From Leptidea sinapis (taxonomy: Eukaryota > Arthropoda > Insecta > Lepidoptera > Pieridae): a stretch of 64,000 nt of DNA. How positions within the stretch are numbered: position 1 is the first letter of the stretch; each line of letters begins with the position of its first letter. The notes beneath the pieces were generated by a model. That model was given only the letters and a program-made list of their open reading frames with translations, was not told the origin of the DNA and did no database searches. Position numbers and translations under genes: made by a program. Below are positions 31,850 to 43,528 of the stretch, one piece after another. The stretch covers positions 14,531,501 to 14,595,500 of the forward strand of contig NC_066277.1 in NCBI RefSeq assembly GCF_905404315.1, in the 5' to 3' direction.

Positions 31850-32912
31850 AACGGCTTATACCTTATGGTCAAAGTGCTGGCGATCGTTTAGTATACCTAA
31901 CATATATGAGGAGCGATGTTAGAATGCAACTATTCTAGATTTAGCAAAATCCTTTAATCATGTTTGCCACAATCTGTTTAACTCAAAAGTTCCATCATGC
32001 TTTTCGCTGGTATTGTACTGCGCGCAACATGCACGTCATTGTTGATATGATTGTTAAGACTCTAAGCCCGTGAACGCTGGAGTTTTCTAAGGCTTTGTGC
32101 TACCTCTAGAACTCCTGCATATCAATGATAATATTACGAATTCTCCAACATGCAGTTAAGCTAGCATTCTAGCTAAAGAATGGTCTCATTTCTGGTGTAG
32201 GGTATCGCAGTATGCGCTAGAACATTTTTACCGGCGTGCAACTCAGAGCTGTGTAGGAAAGTCAGTATTATAAAGAAATGTCGCTGTGTGTGTGTTTTCT
32301 ACCGCGCTTTTCAAGAGTTGTGTTCCGAAGAGTTGCTAATTTTATTCCTGCCTCAAACTTCCAACAAAGCATAGTCTACACTAGTATCGGAAATCTCGAG
32401 CGATTACCAATTCTGCGGTCATCTGGAGGGCAAAGCCAAATTGGCTTCGAAGAAGCTGGGCGTTATTAATAGAGCACGGCAATATTTCAAGCCGGCTCAG
32501 ATTCTAGCGCTCTACAAAGTGCAGGTCCAGCTACATATGTAGTATTGCTGTCATCTCTGGTCTGGCGCACCCCAGTATCAGCTCGATCCATTTGACCGCT
32601 TGCAACGCAGAGCAGCTCGAATTGTCGGGGACCCAGTGCTGTAAACGGCTCGATCACTTGGCGTTGCGTAGAGACGTCGCTTCATTGTGTGTCTGTACCG
32701 CATTTATGACTGGGAGTGTTCTGAAGAGCTGTTTCACCTGATTCCTACCGCCGAATTCCATCTTCGCACGACATGCCACAAATTAGGATATCATCCCCAC
32801 CATCTGTATGTATGGTGGTTATCCACAGTGTGGTTTGTGCAGGAGAATGTGAGCGGTGGTGATCACTTAACACCAGGTGACCCGAATGCTCGTTTGTCTT
32901 CCATTTTCATAA
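31850..32912 (+). mobile_element. CR1/Jockey-like LINE, longest but decayed copy
   Basis: Fragments in order: a D-x-A-K-x-F-x-x-V-x-H block (motif A region, about 31930), L-H-I-N-D (about 32115), LRSSGGQSQIGFEEA and YFKPAQ-like blocks (32410-32500), HLWSGAPQYQLDPFD (about 32555), then F-Y-R-I/Y-D and a 3' end at TTTTCATAAAAAAG. Many stops and frameshifts. The W-N-E-L-P segment near 32840 is deleted. Confidence 0.8.
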
Positions 32913-34105
32913 AAAAGCACCACATAAAAATTATACTACCGTCTAGAAGTGAAAAGTTCCTCCACAGACCAGTTCTTTCGGTCGTTCTTTATTTGACGTA
33001 TAACAAAACTGAGAAGTCTACTTCTATACAAGGTAAGTACTTAAAATGATTTTGTGAATCCTATAGTGTTGCAACTTACAATATTTGTGGTGTTTGAATA
33101 GTTATTTATGCAACTGTTGTGTAATAAGGGGTATTAAAACACGAATGTGGGTTTATGTGATAATAGTGATCTCATGTGATGAGTGCTTAAATACCTAACA
33201 ATCAACAGTTGCATACAAGACTTTATCTACACTATGAATCCTCTATAAAAGATTCTGAAACAGTTACTGCTAACATTAATAGAGCCAGTTCTAGTAACCA
33301 TAATATCATCCTAAAGAGTGTTATTATGAATACGGATGATATAATGTTGTACTGAATTTAATAACAACACTCGTTTGGATGAAGTACGGTAAGTTATTAG
33401 GACATTGGGTGTTTTAATGTTGGCGATAAGCTGTTTTAGAATCTTTAATAGAGGATTTAAAGCATGGGTGTAGATAAATAGTACGCTGTGCGATGAACTA
33501 CCGATGAATTAATAATGTTCTAAGTAATACTACGACAAGAATAGAAATGGAAGCATTCAATAATCACTGGTGAATAATTGAAAATATCGATTTTTCGTAC
33601 AAACATGTTATTGTTTTGTGAAGTATTGTAGTTTAGTATCTTTATATGACACAGTTTCTCTACATACGTAAATATATGTATGCCAGAAGGTCTTATATTT
33701 TCGAACTGAGACTTACTTTCGAACGTTCCGGATTGAATTTTATTTAACTATTTATAGGGTTTATATTGTATGTAAATGATATAAAAGGCGTTTCTTAGCG
33801 TTCCCACTGCTCTACAGTCGTATAAGGGCCCATTAACCGTCTCTGCATACTATGGAGTCTACTACACTTTGAATATACTACCCACGCCATATGTTTATTG
33901 TAGCTAAATTTATAGTCTTTAAAAATTTAAGGTACTTTTAAAACTATAACGGCCTGCGTAAAAGTTGCATTTTTATTATTACTTAACAATAAAAAAAAAT
34001 TAAAATAGTAAAATATTATTTTAGTTGAAAGAGGACACTGTCAGTAAATTTATAGTAGTTACATATAGCTTTCTTGGAGCCATAGGGGCTGATATGATGA
34101 TGATG
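32913..34105. other. No gene seen
   Basis: About 1.2 kb of AT-rich sequence. A donor-like AAG/GTAAGTAC occurs at about 33031 after a GC-richer stretch, but no coding frame or partner exon supports it. Confidence 0.4.
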
Positions 34106-34288
34106 ATAGCTCGAAGAACAAATGGCCGTAGGGGCAATAAAATTCTTTGACGGCGACCATGTACTGGCAGATGATACCTCAAGATGAACCGATGGTCTGA
34201 TAAAGATCAACGGATAGGTTAGATGAGGGCAGCGCAGGACCAATCGTCGTAGAGATCTTTGAAAGAAGTCTTTGTCAGCAGACGATGT
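34106..34288 (+). mobile_element. RTE-type LINE 3' fragment, decayed
   Basis: ATAGCTCGAAGAACAAATGG and GATGAGGGCAGCGCAGGACC correspond to the R-R-T-D-G-R and R-x-A-Q-D-R region of the RTE C-terminus. 3' end near the AGACGATG block. Confidence 0.65.
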
Positions 34289-35100
34289 CTTTTGGGTGAA
34301 GTAAATATAAGAATACAATGTAAAAACCAATCAGGCAATACCATACATGTTCGCTGGCGTGTTGCTTCAGGTCGTTCTCTTCCCAAATTTATAACGCGGG
34401 GAGCAGCAAACATTGCTTTTGTTGGTAAGAAAATGTTATATAGTTAGAGTTTTTCCTAGAAAGCATTATCATTATTAGTATAATTTTTTATAACACTTTT
34501 ATTTATTTGATGATTATTGATTAGTGCATGCCCACAACTCTTTTCAGTTTTTTTTTATGATTAGGTTCATTGGTTTGAGTGTAGGTTTATAATGATTACA
34601 ATGTAATAAATCAGATCGTTAACGCCTCTTTCAACTTAAGCGTTTACTTGATAAAGTTGCATGAAAAGCAAAAAACGCAAACGTAACTTGGCTAACCTTT
34701 TTATGTTAACACAATATTCAATGCTAAATCACAACATGTTTTTACATCTGAACTCCGAACTCACGACACATGTAGCGGACATTTTATTATAACTTTCTTG
34801 GAATAGGAAGTAATGCGTTAAAAAATTCAGACTAAAATTTTCTCATTTTATTTTTTTATGACAATATAACTGAGGAAATATGCACCACTAACCTTATTAT
34901 AAACAAAAGCGTAGCAAATTATGCTATTATTTTCTAAGAAAAAAAAAATGGGCTTTATTTTAATGGGTTTAATAAAAGTCGCTTAGAAAGTTACGAGTAT
35001 GTACCAGGATAACCTTTGATTCTTTATTATGCGGTAAATAACCGCCAATAATAAGGAAAGACTTTAAGTTTTTAATGAGAAATAAATATCTTTAAAACTT
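34289..35100. other. No gene seen
   Basis: A short plus-strand frame at 34300-34440 (IHVRWRVASGRSLPKF) ends at a donor-like GTAAGAAAA. No family recognised, so I leave it uncalled. The rest is AT-rich. Confidence 0.35.
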
Positions 35101-35179
35101 ACATTCATTATTAACTAATATCCGGACGACCGAGCCTTGCTCGGATTTTTAAGAATGTACAAAACTTGAACAAAAAAAA

Positions 35180-35262
35180 AACTAATAGGACATCTGAATT
35201 CGAACCGGGGTCTTCTGCTTTCCGGATCACCCAATGTCCCATCTGAGCTATAATAGTCTTGT
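35180..35262 (-). repeat. tRNA-type SINE head
   Basis: On the minus strand TAGCTCAGATGGGACATTGG resembles a tRNA A box and CCGGTTCGAATTC a B box, with matching spacing. The tail is not well defined. Confidence 0.55.
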
Positions 35263-35426
35263 ATATAGTGGCGAAATTTACCTTTGTATTCTAATGTTAT
35301 TGTAGCTGTTTCTCATTCAAACATGGATAAAACCATTTTTTTTTTAAATTGAAACCTAGCTAGATCGATTTATCACCCCCGAAATCCCCTGCATACTTAA
35401 TTTTATGAAAATCGTTGGAGCCGTTT

Positions 35427-35437
35427 CCGAGATTCAG

Positions 35438-35473
<36 letters not shown>

Positions 35474-35484
35474 CTGAATCTCGG
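35427..35484. repeat. 58-bp perfect palindrome around (AT)15
   Basis: CCGAGATTCAGATT, then 15 AT units, then AATCTGAATCTCGG. The whole 58 bases equal their own reverse complement. A second AT run follows to about 35513. Confidence 0.95.
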
Positions 35485-35904
35485 ATCTGAATCTCTATAT
35501 ATATATATATATACAAGAATTGCTCGTTTAAAGATATAAGATAATAGACAGACACATCAAAATACGAACCATAAGAACGGAATGATATTGATTTAGTTGT
35601 TGACAGTTCGTAAAATTATTTTCAAACAAAAATTTGCATTTTGCGTTTTATTTTTCGCAAGCAAAATTTTTGTGTGCTGTATATTGTTGCAACAAATTAC
35701 AATAATGGTCAACAATCTAATTACTTGATTAAAACTATACGCCCTTAAGATTATCTATAGAAGTCATTATCCATAGGCTGAGATCTGTAGAGTGTTCTTA
35801 CACTTTGCTCAAACTTTACTTACATAAAACTAAGTTGAGTATAAGCTTACAATAATCTTTGAGTTCGTTTTTATAATCAATTGACAGCTGAATTTATACT
35901 GAGC

Positions 35905-36610
35905 ATAAGCTGAGACACATCAATGCCCTTTGCATGGCAAATGCAAAGTTCGCGTATTATCAGACTCAGCTAATGTTGAGGTCAATTATCAATAGCACTC
36001 TTTCCATTGGAAAATTCAATCGTACGTATTGTTTTAGCGACTCCAAATTAACATGGCGTTTAGAGCAAGCCGTACTCTCTACTACTACTGACATAAATCA
36101 AAATCCAGGGGATTAAGATCGGGGTTAGACGATGGCCAGTCTTCAGCTCTGATAAAGTTCGAAACATTCGTTTCCAACCAAGACTGCGTAGACCGAGCTT
36201 TATGACCCGGCGCCGAGTCTGCTGGAAGGACCATTCTTCGTTATTGAACATGGTGTTATTAAGGGGCTTCACTACCTCCTCATTAATAGTATCTTGATAT
36301 ACTTGTGCCGATGTTTTGATATCTTTTTCACAAAAGTATGGCTCAGTCACTCCTTCATAGCTAATACCCCACCAAACCATCACTGAAGTCGGATAGTGCC
36401 TAATTTGCACTCTGTCGACTAATTAGGAAGGTTCCTTAGAGCTACGAGCAAAACTACGGTCATTTTGTTTGTTAAAATGTTGCTCAATTGTTAAACAAAT
36501 GTCATCCGTAAACAGATTTTTTCTATGACCTCCCTTTGCGTACCGCTTCAGAAGTAAATTCGATTTTACCACCCTATTTCTTTTTAAATTATCAGTTAAT
36601 GAAGACCAGT
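35905..36610 (-). pseudogene. Mariner-type transposase, catalytic half
   Basis: The minus strand carries K-N-L-F-T-D-D (first catalytic aspartate region), VMVWWGISYEGVTEPYFCE, then EEWSFQQ, and after a frameshift EDWPSSNPDLNPLDFDL with the last catalytic D. The C-terminal ACSKRHVNLESLKQ block follows. Stops and at least two frameshifts; no N-terminal DNA-binding half was found. The D-D-x-D layout supports mariner. Confidence 0.88.
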
Positions 36611-36970
36611 ACGTTTACTATAGGCTGCAAGTCCTAAGTATATATAAATACTAAAATAAAACAATGGTTCTTGGGTTAGGGACCAAGTTGGGTTGGGCTG
36701 CGGATTAGTTACAAAAGCTATTTAATATGAAATTAACTCTAAACTTAATCCACTTAACGAAACTTTGTAGGGTACTCTTGAAACTAGCTCTGATCGATAA
36801 CGCCGGTCTAAAATACATTATAAAGCCACATACTCACTAGCTGCAACAGCAATTCGCGTCGTTTCGCTGAGCGGTTATTAAAGCCATCAGAAACTTTGAA
36901 AGTAAATTTACGACTATCTTATGGCTCATATGTAGTTGTAATAGTCTGTAGTACAATTTTTGGGTTATTT
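36611..36970. other. No gene seen
   Basis: AT-rich, nothing recognised. Confidence 0.4.
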
Positions 36971-36974
36971 GTTC

Positions 36975-37205
36975 TTCTACCGCATTTATTACGGGGAGTG
37001 CTTAGAGGAGCTGTTCGGATTGGTTTCAGCAACGGACATTGCTAAATACAACCCTCATCACGTTGAGGTCTGGCATTCCGCAACCGCGCGTTTTGCATGA
37101 TATTTCTAGCCTCGCTCAGCTACTTTGTGGAATTAATTACCGGCTGCTGTTTGTTGTTCTCCCGAAACGATATGACTAAGGGATCTTCAAGCATAGAGCA
37201 TACCA
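36975..37205 (+). mobile_element. LINE C-terminal fragment, divergent subfamily
   Basis: F-Y-R-I-Y-Y-G-E-C-L-E-E-L-F (about 36980), H-H-V-E-V-W-H-S-A-T-A-R-F and L-W-N parallel the CR1-like LINE tail but are clearly diverged, with LPAA in place of LPCA. It represents a related LINE subfamily, with stops. Confidence 0.75.
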
Positions 37206-37455
37206 CCACCTTATTTTATTTATTTATTAGGTTTATTTACAATCACTTACAATAATACACACAAATATAAAAAGTAGAACAAAAAACTGGGAGATAATTA
37301 ATGTAGCGATTACTTACAAATAAACACAGCATGCACAGAAATAATTAATTTTAGGTATTATATAGAATAAGTTATGAATTAAACAGTTTTTTTTTAATTA
37401 ATAAATGAGTAAGTTATATAGTTATACACAGTTAGGTACATTAATTTTCCAATTA
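37206..37455 (-). repeat. Dispersed repeat R-H (LINE-type 3' UTR)
   Basis: Reverse complement of 49940-50170: shared blocks AAATAAACACAGCATGCACA, GAAATAATTAATTTTA and AAATGAGTAAGTTA. It carries an AT-rich simple repeat at the end. Confidence 0.6.
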
Positions 37456-38030
37456 TATGATTTTAAACATTACAAATGTTGCTGCAAATGGTCTTGCGTT
37501 ATTTGGCTATGGAATCAGCAAATATTGTCAATAAACCTTAAAGACCGGCAACGTATTTCTTAACCCCTGGTGTTGCGGTGTCAATGGGTGGTTGCCTCAC
37601 CATTCCCCATCACATGAGCCTCTTGCCCATCTGCCTCCTCTTATATAAAAAAAATGTCTCTAATGTTCTATCTTTCAAGTTCCAGTTATCAAATTTAAGT
37701 CAAAGACTTCGAAAAAGACTGTAACTTTCTAATCTTTAATATGCGGGTCTTGTTGACAAGTGGAATTTCTTGATAAATCATTTATGACAATTTTTTTTAA
37801 AAATTACGTAAGCCAAAACACGTATAAATATATTTTCGCGATAGAGCACCTTTGTGATATCTTTCATAAGTGCCAGTAGAACATTTCGCGGAAAAGTTGT
37901 ATCTGAAAATTGCATTTGCGATCACAGGAGCGTTTGGGAGGTTAATTATTAATTTGGAATTGTAATTGATATGTCATCCAATGCGTGGATCCCTTAAGAG
38001 ACTTTCTTTATAAAATATATTGTAACTCTC
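37456..38030 (-). repeat. Mostly plain sequence with a short LINE-tail remnant
   Basis: At about 37540-37640 the minus strand has GAGGAGGCAGATGGGCAAGA and CAACACCAGGGGTTAAGAAA, part of a common retroelement tail. The remainder is AT-rich with no gene. Confidence 0.4.
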
Positions 38031-38034
38031 TGTT

Positions 38035-38215
38035 CGAGAGAACCGAAGAGTGAGAAACGCCCGAGAGGAAGACTGCAGATGTGTTGGTACGACGCTATCA
38101 AAAGACTGGTGGGTACCCACTTTGGGTGGAAACTGCTCAAGACCAGAAAAGATGGCATAAACTGAAGGAGGCCGGACACCTTGGAGGTTGAGAATGGCTA
38201 AAGAAGAAGAAGAAG
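38035..38215 (+). mobile_element. RTE-type LINE 3' end, second family
   Basis: The plus strand encodes a K-R-P-R-G-R-P-Q-like block with W-Y-D-A-I-K, then W-x-x-A-Q-D-x-K-R-W-H-K-L-K-E-A in the next frame, and a (GAA)n tail at 38202-38215. This is the typical RTE C-terminus with a microsatellite tail. Confidence 0.75.
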
Positions 38216-38261
38216 AACTCTCTTTTCATGCTATAGCTTCATTGACGTACAATAATTTATA

Positions 38262-38480
38262 AACAACCAGACTCACAACTCACAAAAACTGTCTGCAAAA
38301 GCAAATTCATCTAGGCGTCTATTAGGCAGAGTTTTCGTTCAGTTGCGTTTCGACCGCGCTTTAAATACAACGCCACGCAATGACAAAGTGTTCAATGTAA
38401 GCTGTCCAAATAACAGCATATACAAACTTAAAAGGGATGGACAATTGTAGTTAGGTAAGTGCCCCTATAAATTAACAAAA
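38262..38480. repeat. Dispersed repeat R-I copy
   Basis: Shares CAGAGTTTTCGTTCAGTTG and ATACAACGCCACGCAATGA with 4776-5235. Confidence 0.55.
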
Positions 38481-38823
38481 TTGTCTAGCTAAGAATTTTG
38501 CTAAATAATTATGAATTTTGGCCATTTATTTACTAAGTTAACCCATATACAGGAAAGGCCCTAAATACGTTGTTATTTTGGAACTTGATAGAAAAGCCAG
38601 CATTAATATACAGTGATAAATCAGTGATGAAAATTAATTTTCTCCTGATGAAAATTGTGAAAAACTTTAAAATCCTTTCAAATATTTGAAGTTTATTATT
38701 TAATAAGTTCTCACGTGGTCTACTTACGTAAACGAATATTTTTAAGTATTTCACTATACTAAGTAGATGTATTCAAAAGATCAAGACTGGTAATGCATAT
38801 AGTAGACTTTTCCTGACATTTTT
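38481..38823. other. No gene seen
   Basis: AT-rich, nothing recognised. Confidence 0.4.
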
Positions 38824-39569
38824 TTTGTTAAAATAAGGGAGGAGACGAGCAGGACGTTCAGCTGATGGTAATTGATACGCCCTGCCAATTACTTGATAGT
38901 AATTTACATAATTGATGCTTGAAAACTCCCCAAAAATTCTGAGCGACACTACAAATATATATGTCACCAGAGCAAACAGCTACGTCATTCCTCTATACTT
39001 AAACGAGACTGCCTTAGAGATTCAAAAATTATATATAAATAAAAATAAATATAAGTCATAGTTAAAAAAGTACTTTTTACAAAATCCTTCATTAATATAA
39101 TTTTATCTGCGATAAGCTAAGTAGACAACTAATTTGTAATTACTAACATTTAGTTGATAATTATTTTTTATTTTGCATTTTATTGATTTCTATACTTTGT
39201 TTAAAATAAGATCTTGTAATAACTGTATTAATTGAAAATAATTGTTCTTTTCTTTTTAAATATTATGTAATTTAATTTTAAGCAGCTTCACACACAGATA
39301 AGCTTCCTAAGGTTTAAGTGTGTGTTATTATATTGTAAGCTATAACTACATTGTATTTTAAATTAATATTATAAAAAAAAAAACTGCGCTCGTCACCTTG
39401 AGACGTAAGATGTTAAGTCTCATTTGCCCAGTAATGTCACTAGCTACGGCGCCCTTCTAACTGAAACACAGTAATGTCTTCACATTACTGCTTCACGGCA
39501 GAAATAGGCGCCGTTGTGGTACCCATAATCTAACCGGCATCCTGTGCAACGGAGCCTCCCACTGGTATT
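38824..39569 (-). repeat. R-A element split by a LINE insertion
   Basis: The two halves are 38824-38956 and 39386-39569, in one orientation. Together they make one near-complete R-A element. A 429-bp foreign piece lies between. Confidence 0.85.
38957..39385 (+). mobile_element. 5' truncated LINE 3' end inserted in R-A
   Basis: A frame from about 39000 (LNETALEIQKLYINKNKYKS, then L-K-K-Y-F) matches the C-terminal F-K-x-x-L-K-x-Y-L element of Jockey/R1-like LINEs. About 300 bases of 3' UTR follow, then a run of ten A at the right junction. GTCACC occurs near both junctions and may be part of a target duplication. Confidence 0.6.
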
Positions 39570-40133
39570 TACCATCACTTCTAATAATCTTAATACTACA
39601 GCTCTATAGTTGGAAATGGCCAGTTAGGCACTTTAATTGTGAGTTATGTTAATTGTTATTGTAACATTTTAGATGGCAGACGATAAGTTGTGCGTCATTA
39701 CACGATAAGTCGGTTCGCAATTAATTTGTAATAAAAACATTTATATTACCTTTTTTATTTAGATTCCATTCAATACTCTGCTAACCCCGCAGTAGCCCGG
39801 GTTAATGTTTTATAAAAATGTTACAAATTGTTACAATTTAATTTGTTACCAATTACAAGAGAATATTAATTCTAAACAAAAATATTTAATAACTTTTGTT
39901 ATAAAATGATTTAGTTTGGAAATAAAATGTTCACTAACAATTAATGTTTACTTACTTTATTAACTTCTGTGTTGAAGAACCTTTATGAATAAATTAAAAA
40001 ACTACCTTCCAAAGTTTATTATCAATGAGGAACTTAGGCTGTATTTTACTGTAAAAATAGAAATCTTAACGAAAATTAAAATTAAAATAACTATAATTTT
40101 AGAATTACGCATTTTAATTTCGTTGAAATATAT
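39570..40133. other. No gene seen
   Basis: AT-rich, nothing recognised. Confidence 0.4.
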
Positions 40134-40136
40134 TTA

Positions 40137-40273
40137 CCCCTTATTCATAATGCTCCGCTAACTTTAAACAGCCGCTAAGGAGTCTTTTTTCTCATTCTGA
40201 CTTAGGTCAATAGAAGAAGACAGAGTGAGAATTAGCAATTCTTTAAGTTAGTAGACTCTTATGAATAAGGGGG
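40137..40273. repeat. CCCCTTATTCATAA MITE, 137 bp
   Basis: The inverted ends CCCCTTATTCATAA and TTATGAATAAGGGGG are flanked by TTA on both sides (40134-40136 and 40274-40276). A 3-bp TTA duplication fits PIF/Harbinger-type elements. A sister copy in the other orientation is at 56009-56146. Confidence 0.85.
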
Positions 40274-40289
40274 TTAATTTATTGGTCCA

Positions 40290-40960
40290 TAGTAGGTGTG
40301 CAATGTTTCAAATCAATCCGACGTTTTGCATGGATTGAAAATCACGTTCGAAGATTCCGCTACATACATACTAAGATAACAAAAGTACTATAGACACTAC
40401 TATAGACAGACTAATTAAATTATTGTACTGTCATCAGTGATTTATAAGTATGTAAAATTTCAAATCAATCCGACGTTTTGAATGGACCGAAAATCACGAT
40501 CGAAGATTCCGCTACGTACATACTAAGTAAGATAAGAAAAGAACTATAAATAACTAGCTGACCCAGCAAACGTTGTGTTGCAATATAAATTGTTTTGATC
40601 TTTTGCTTGCTAGTTGATAAGAGATGGCGCTAGTTGTAGTCATTAGAAACAATCACGCTTCTTTTATATTTTGTATAATTCACACTATAGTTTTATAAAT
40701 TATAGCCTGTTTGTTATTCTGGTGTGTAAGCTATATTATTGTAAAGTTTCATCAAAATCTATTCAGTAGATTTTGCGTTAAAGAAGTTTCAAACATACAT
40801 CCAGACATACAAACTTTCACATTTATAATATTAGTAGGATACTATAGACAGACTATTTAAATTATTGTACTGTCACTAGTGCTTTATAAGTTTGCAGTTT
40901 CAAATCAATCTGACGTTTTGCATGGTTCGAAAATCACGTTCGAATATTCCGTTATAAAGA
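40290..40960. repeat. Three 152-bp tandem units, one interrupted
   Basis: The block TTTCAAATCAATC-GACGTTT starts at 40306, 40458 and 40898. The first two are 152 bases apart. The third is displaced by a further 288 bases, the length of an inserted repeat at 40553-40841. Confidence 0.75.
40553..40841 (+). repeat. R-B-like element inserted in the 152-bp tandem array
   Basis: Begins CTAGCTGACCCAGCAAACGT like R-B. The inside differs (GATGGCGCTAGTTGTAG) and the end is TTTATAATATTAGTAGGA, so it is a distinct subfamily sharing the left end. Confidence 0.65.
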
Positions 40961-41450
40961 GATGCATACCAAGTTAAGAAATGCGTGTTAAAAATGAAAT
41001 TCGCATTTTGCTTAGATCATTATGAAGAATAACAGTAAAGTTACTTTAGATAACTTCAATTTTATAAAGTATATTTACAATACATTTTATCCTGCCACTG
41101 ATGACTTTATTCTCAGTTTCGTAAAAGGACCCATGTTCATATTGGGTGACATAAGAGCAATTGAGATGGGATGGTGTTTGCAGGATATCATGTTTCAACA
41201 CCAGATGTTTTCTTTGTGAAATACAGGGTGTATTCGTTAAGTTTGATACAGATATCAAAAAACTTTGAACTTATATCAAAAGATAGTTATCTAATCCGTA
41301 AAATGATATCAATAATTTTTAAAAATTATAGTTTTCAAAATTTTGATATTAAACACTTCCATAGTTTTACTATGATATTAGTAGAAAGTAAACCTTTTAG
41401 TTTCCTTATTTTAAAAGGTTATTTTAGCTTATTACTGATATTAAAATTTG
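40961..41450. other. No certain gene; short AT-rich frames
   Basis: Plus-strand frames at 41022-41219 and 41171-41450 have no recognised motif. ACAGGGTGTATTCGTTAAG at 41223 resembles ACAGGGTGTATTCTTTATT at 27130, hinting at a dispersed repeat. Confidence 0.35.
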
Positions 41451-41507
41451 GGGAGGTCTGTGTCCAACAGTCCACGTCTTCCGGCTGATGATGACTATGA
41501 TGATTGA
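41451..41507 (+). mobile_element. RTE LINE extreme 3' end
   Basis: CCAACAGTCCACGTCTTCCG and the GATGATGACTATGATGATTG tail match the last codons and simple-repeat end of the RTE family. Confidence 0.65.
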
Positions 41508-41681
41508 TATTAAAGGAAACGTTTTATTAGGAAGAGCTGACAACGAGCATACGTAAGGGTCACTTGATGGTACTTATATGATCATCAACGTCGATGTATA
41601 AAATGTAGTTTAAAATAGCCACAACCACAGTCAGAGCTTCCTCTAATTCCGTTATGATCACATGATGAATCCCCAAGATGG

Positions 41682-41948
41682 AGGCCAGTGGGAGGCTCCT
41701 TTGCACGGAATGCCGGCTAGATTATGGGTACCACAATGGCGCCTATATCTGCCGCGAAGCAGTTATGTGTAAGCATTACTGTGTTTTGGTCTGAAGGGCG
41801 CCGTTACTAGTGAAATTACAGGGCAAATGAGACTTAACATCTCATATCTCAAGGTGACGAGCGCAGTTGCAGCGCCGCTCAGAATTTTTGGGGTTTTTCA
41901 AGAATCCTGAGCAGCACTGCATTGTAATGGGCTGGGCGTATGAATTGC
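41682..41948 (+). repeat. R-A element
   Basis: From GGCCAGTGGGAGGCTCCTTT to GTAATGGGCTGGGCGTATG. The last 45 or so bases and the poly-A are missing. Confidence 0.8.
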
Positions 41949-42183
41949 CATTATTAAAATTTTGTATTTCAAATTTTATTTATGATCATAGATATTATAT
42001 TAGTGTTTTATTAATTAGCATTTTGTGCAGCATGTTATATTTTTTTCGTATTGGCATTTAACGAGTTAAGCAATATTAACGGTTCTATCTCAGAGCGCCA
42101 TTTGTTTCCGAAGCGGTAGTAGTATCTAATATATTAGAAATGATATCAAGAATTCTAAAGGAATCAATTTTGAGAAAATATGC

Positions 42184-42366
42184 CTTTATACCTTATGATA
42201 GAGCCTCTTGCGGCTAGACAACCGATGAAAACAGGTCTGTTTTATTAATTTACTGTTTGTGTCAAGCTACACTCACGATTTGTATGTCGCTTTGTGTCAG
42301 TGTGCGTGCATTGCTCAAAATAGAGGCACATTTTCACAACTTTCACAATCTGTCTAGACGTATAAA
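42184..42366. repeat. MITE-like element, TTTATACGTCTAGA family
   Basis: Contains GATAGAGCCTCTTGCGGCTAG and ends TCTAGACGTATAAA, the inverted form of the family's left end. Confidence 0.65.
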
Positions 42367-43110
42367 TGAACTAATTTATACACTTAAACTGCTTATTCTG
42401 GAATTTCCGTGAAATTATGTTACGTTACGTTCATGCGCGTTGAACGCGCATTGAACACTGGAAGCAGGAGTTTACGTCATTACATTTTAACGATACTTTC
42501 TGCCACAATAACTCACCCTAATACTTCAAAGTAAATTGATGTTAATGGTCGTGTTTCGTTTTAAACAAGATTAACTCGAAATACGAATATCTGTTTCAGT
42601 AGAACCTCAATGGAATTATTTTGACGCTCAATTTATTTTAATCTTCAAGGAAATTTGACTTAATTTTACCATTGCCTCGTTTTCTCATTAAAATTTAATA
42701 TCATTTATCAAAAATTTAATATAAAGATGTTTGATGAGAAGCCATCTATTTATTTAGAGTTTTAGACCCCGGTTTGGAATTTTATGAGGACTAGAATTAT
42801 TTTTTGCCAAAAAATATGTAATAGTACAAATACAGAAGTCTCACTCCGCAAAATCAATTAAAGAAATAGAGCTCTTGCGGCCATACAATAAGGTATAATT
42901 CAGATCGCACAGCGCTATTAACCTTCATTTTTATTCACCTTGATGTTGCTTCTCTTTCTACCGAGTGCCTCTTACCTCTTCTGACGACATTAGGGTTATC
43001 TTCTTTACCAAAAACTGTACCTACCTATTATAAGGTCATCTTATAAAAATAGCTTAGGTTTTTCTTTAATATAAATTGGTATGTACCAAATCGTAACTAC
43101 ACGCCGTAAT
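42367..43110. other. No gene seen
   Basis: AT-rich. A small near-palindrome ATGCGCGTTGAACGCGCAT lies at about 42435. Another short TTTATACGTCTAGA-family trace (AATAGAGCTCTTGCGGCC) is at about 42865. Confidence 0.4.
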
Positions 43111-43360
43111 AAAAATATTAGCTTCACATGTATGTATGTTTGTTTGTAACCTAGACATTTGGGCGCGATTCAGACCTACATTCCACGGCCAGATTTCGTT
43201 CAAACTTCATAAATATGTCGAGGAACGATGACAATACATTAATTTGATAATTTTTTTCCATTTTTCAATTAGAAAAACAAGGTTTTTGTTAATTTATATA
43301 ATTTTCATCTATCGTCGATAAGGCAGGAAATGATGTTAATTTAAAATTTCAACCATTATA
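43111..43360 (-). repeat. Dispersed repeat R-E
   Basis: Reverse complement of 48830-49085. Shared blocks: GTTTGTTTGTAACC, GGGCGCGATT, CAGATTTCGTTCAAACTTC. Confidence 0.65.
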
Positions 43361-43528
43361 TATAACCTATTTATGTAATATTAGGAAATTTTCGAATACC
43401 AAAGAGAAGTTTGTACTATTTAGCGTATTTTTTAGTTTTCTTTAATCAATATTCATTCGTTGTCAAACCTACATTAGTTGCAGATACTAATGTATGCGTT
43501 GGCCATGGTTTGACTATCAAACCTATTT

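Noticed and set aside
33000..33035. 5' untranslated exon ending at GTAAGTAC
   Set aside because: Only a donor-like site; no downstream exon or promoter evidence.
36060..36410. Intact mariner transposase
   Set aside because: It is only the middle of the catalytic domain; frameshifts and stops on both sides.
41022..41219. 65-codon plus-strand gene
   Set aside because: Composition follows AT-rich background; no domain, and it overlaps sequence near a dispersed repeat.
42425..42460. Near-palindrome ATGCGCGTTGAACGCGCAT as a regulatory site
   Set aside because: Short, single and with no gene nearby; chance is enough.
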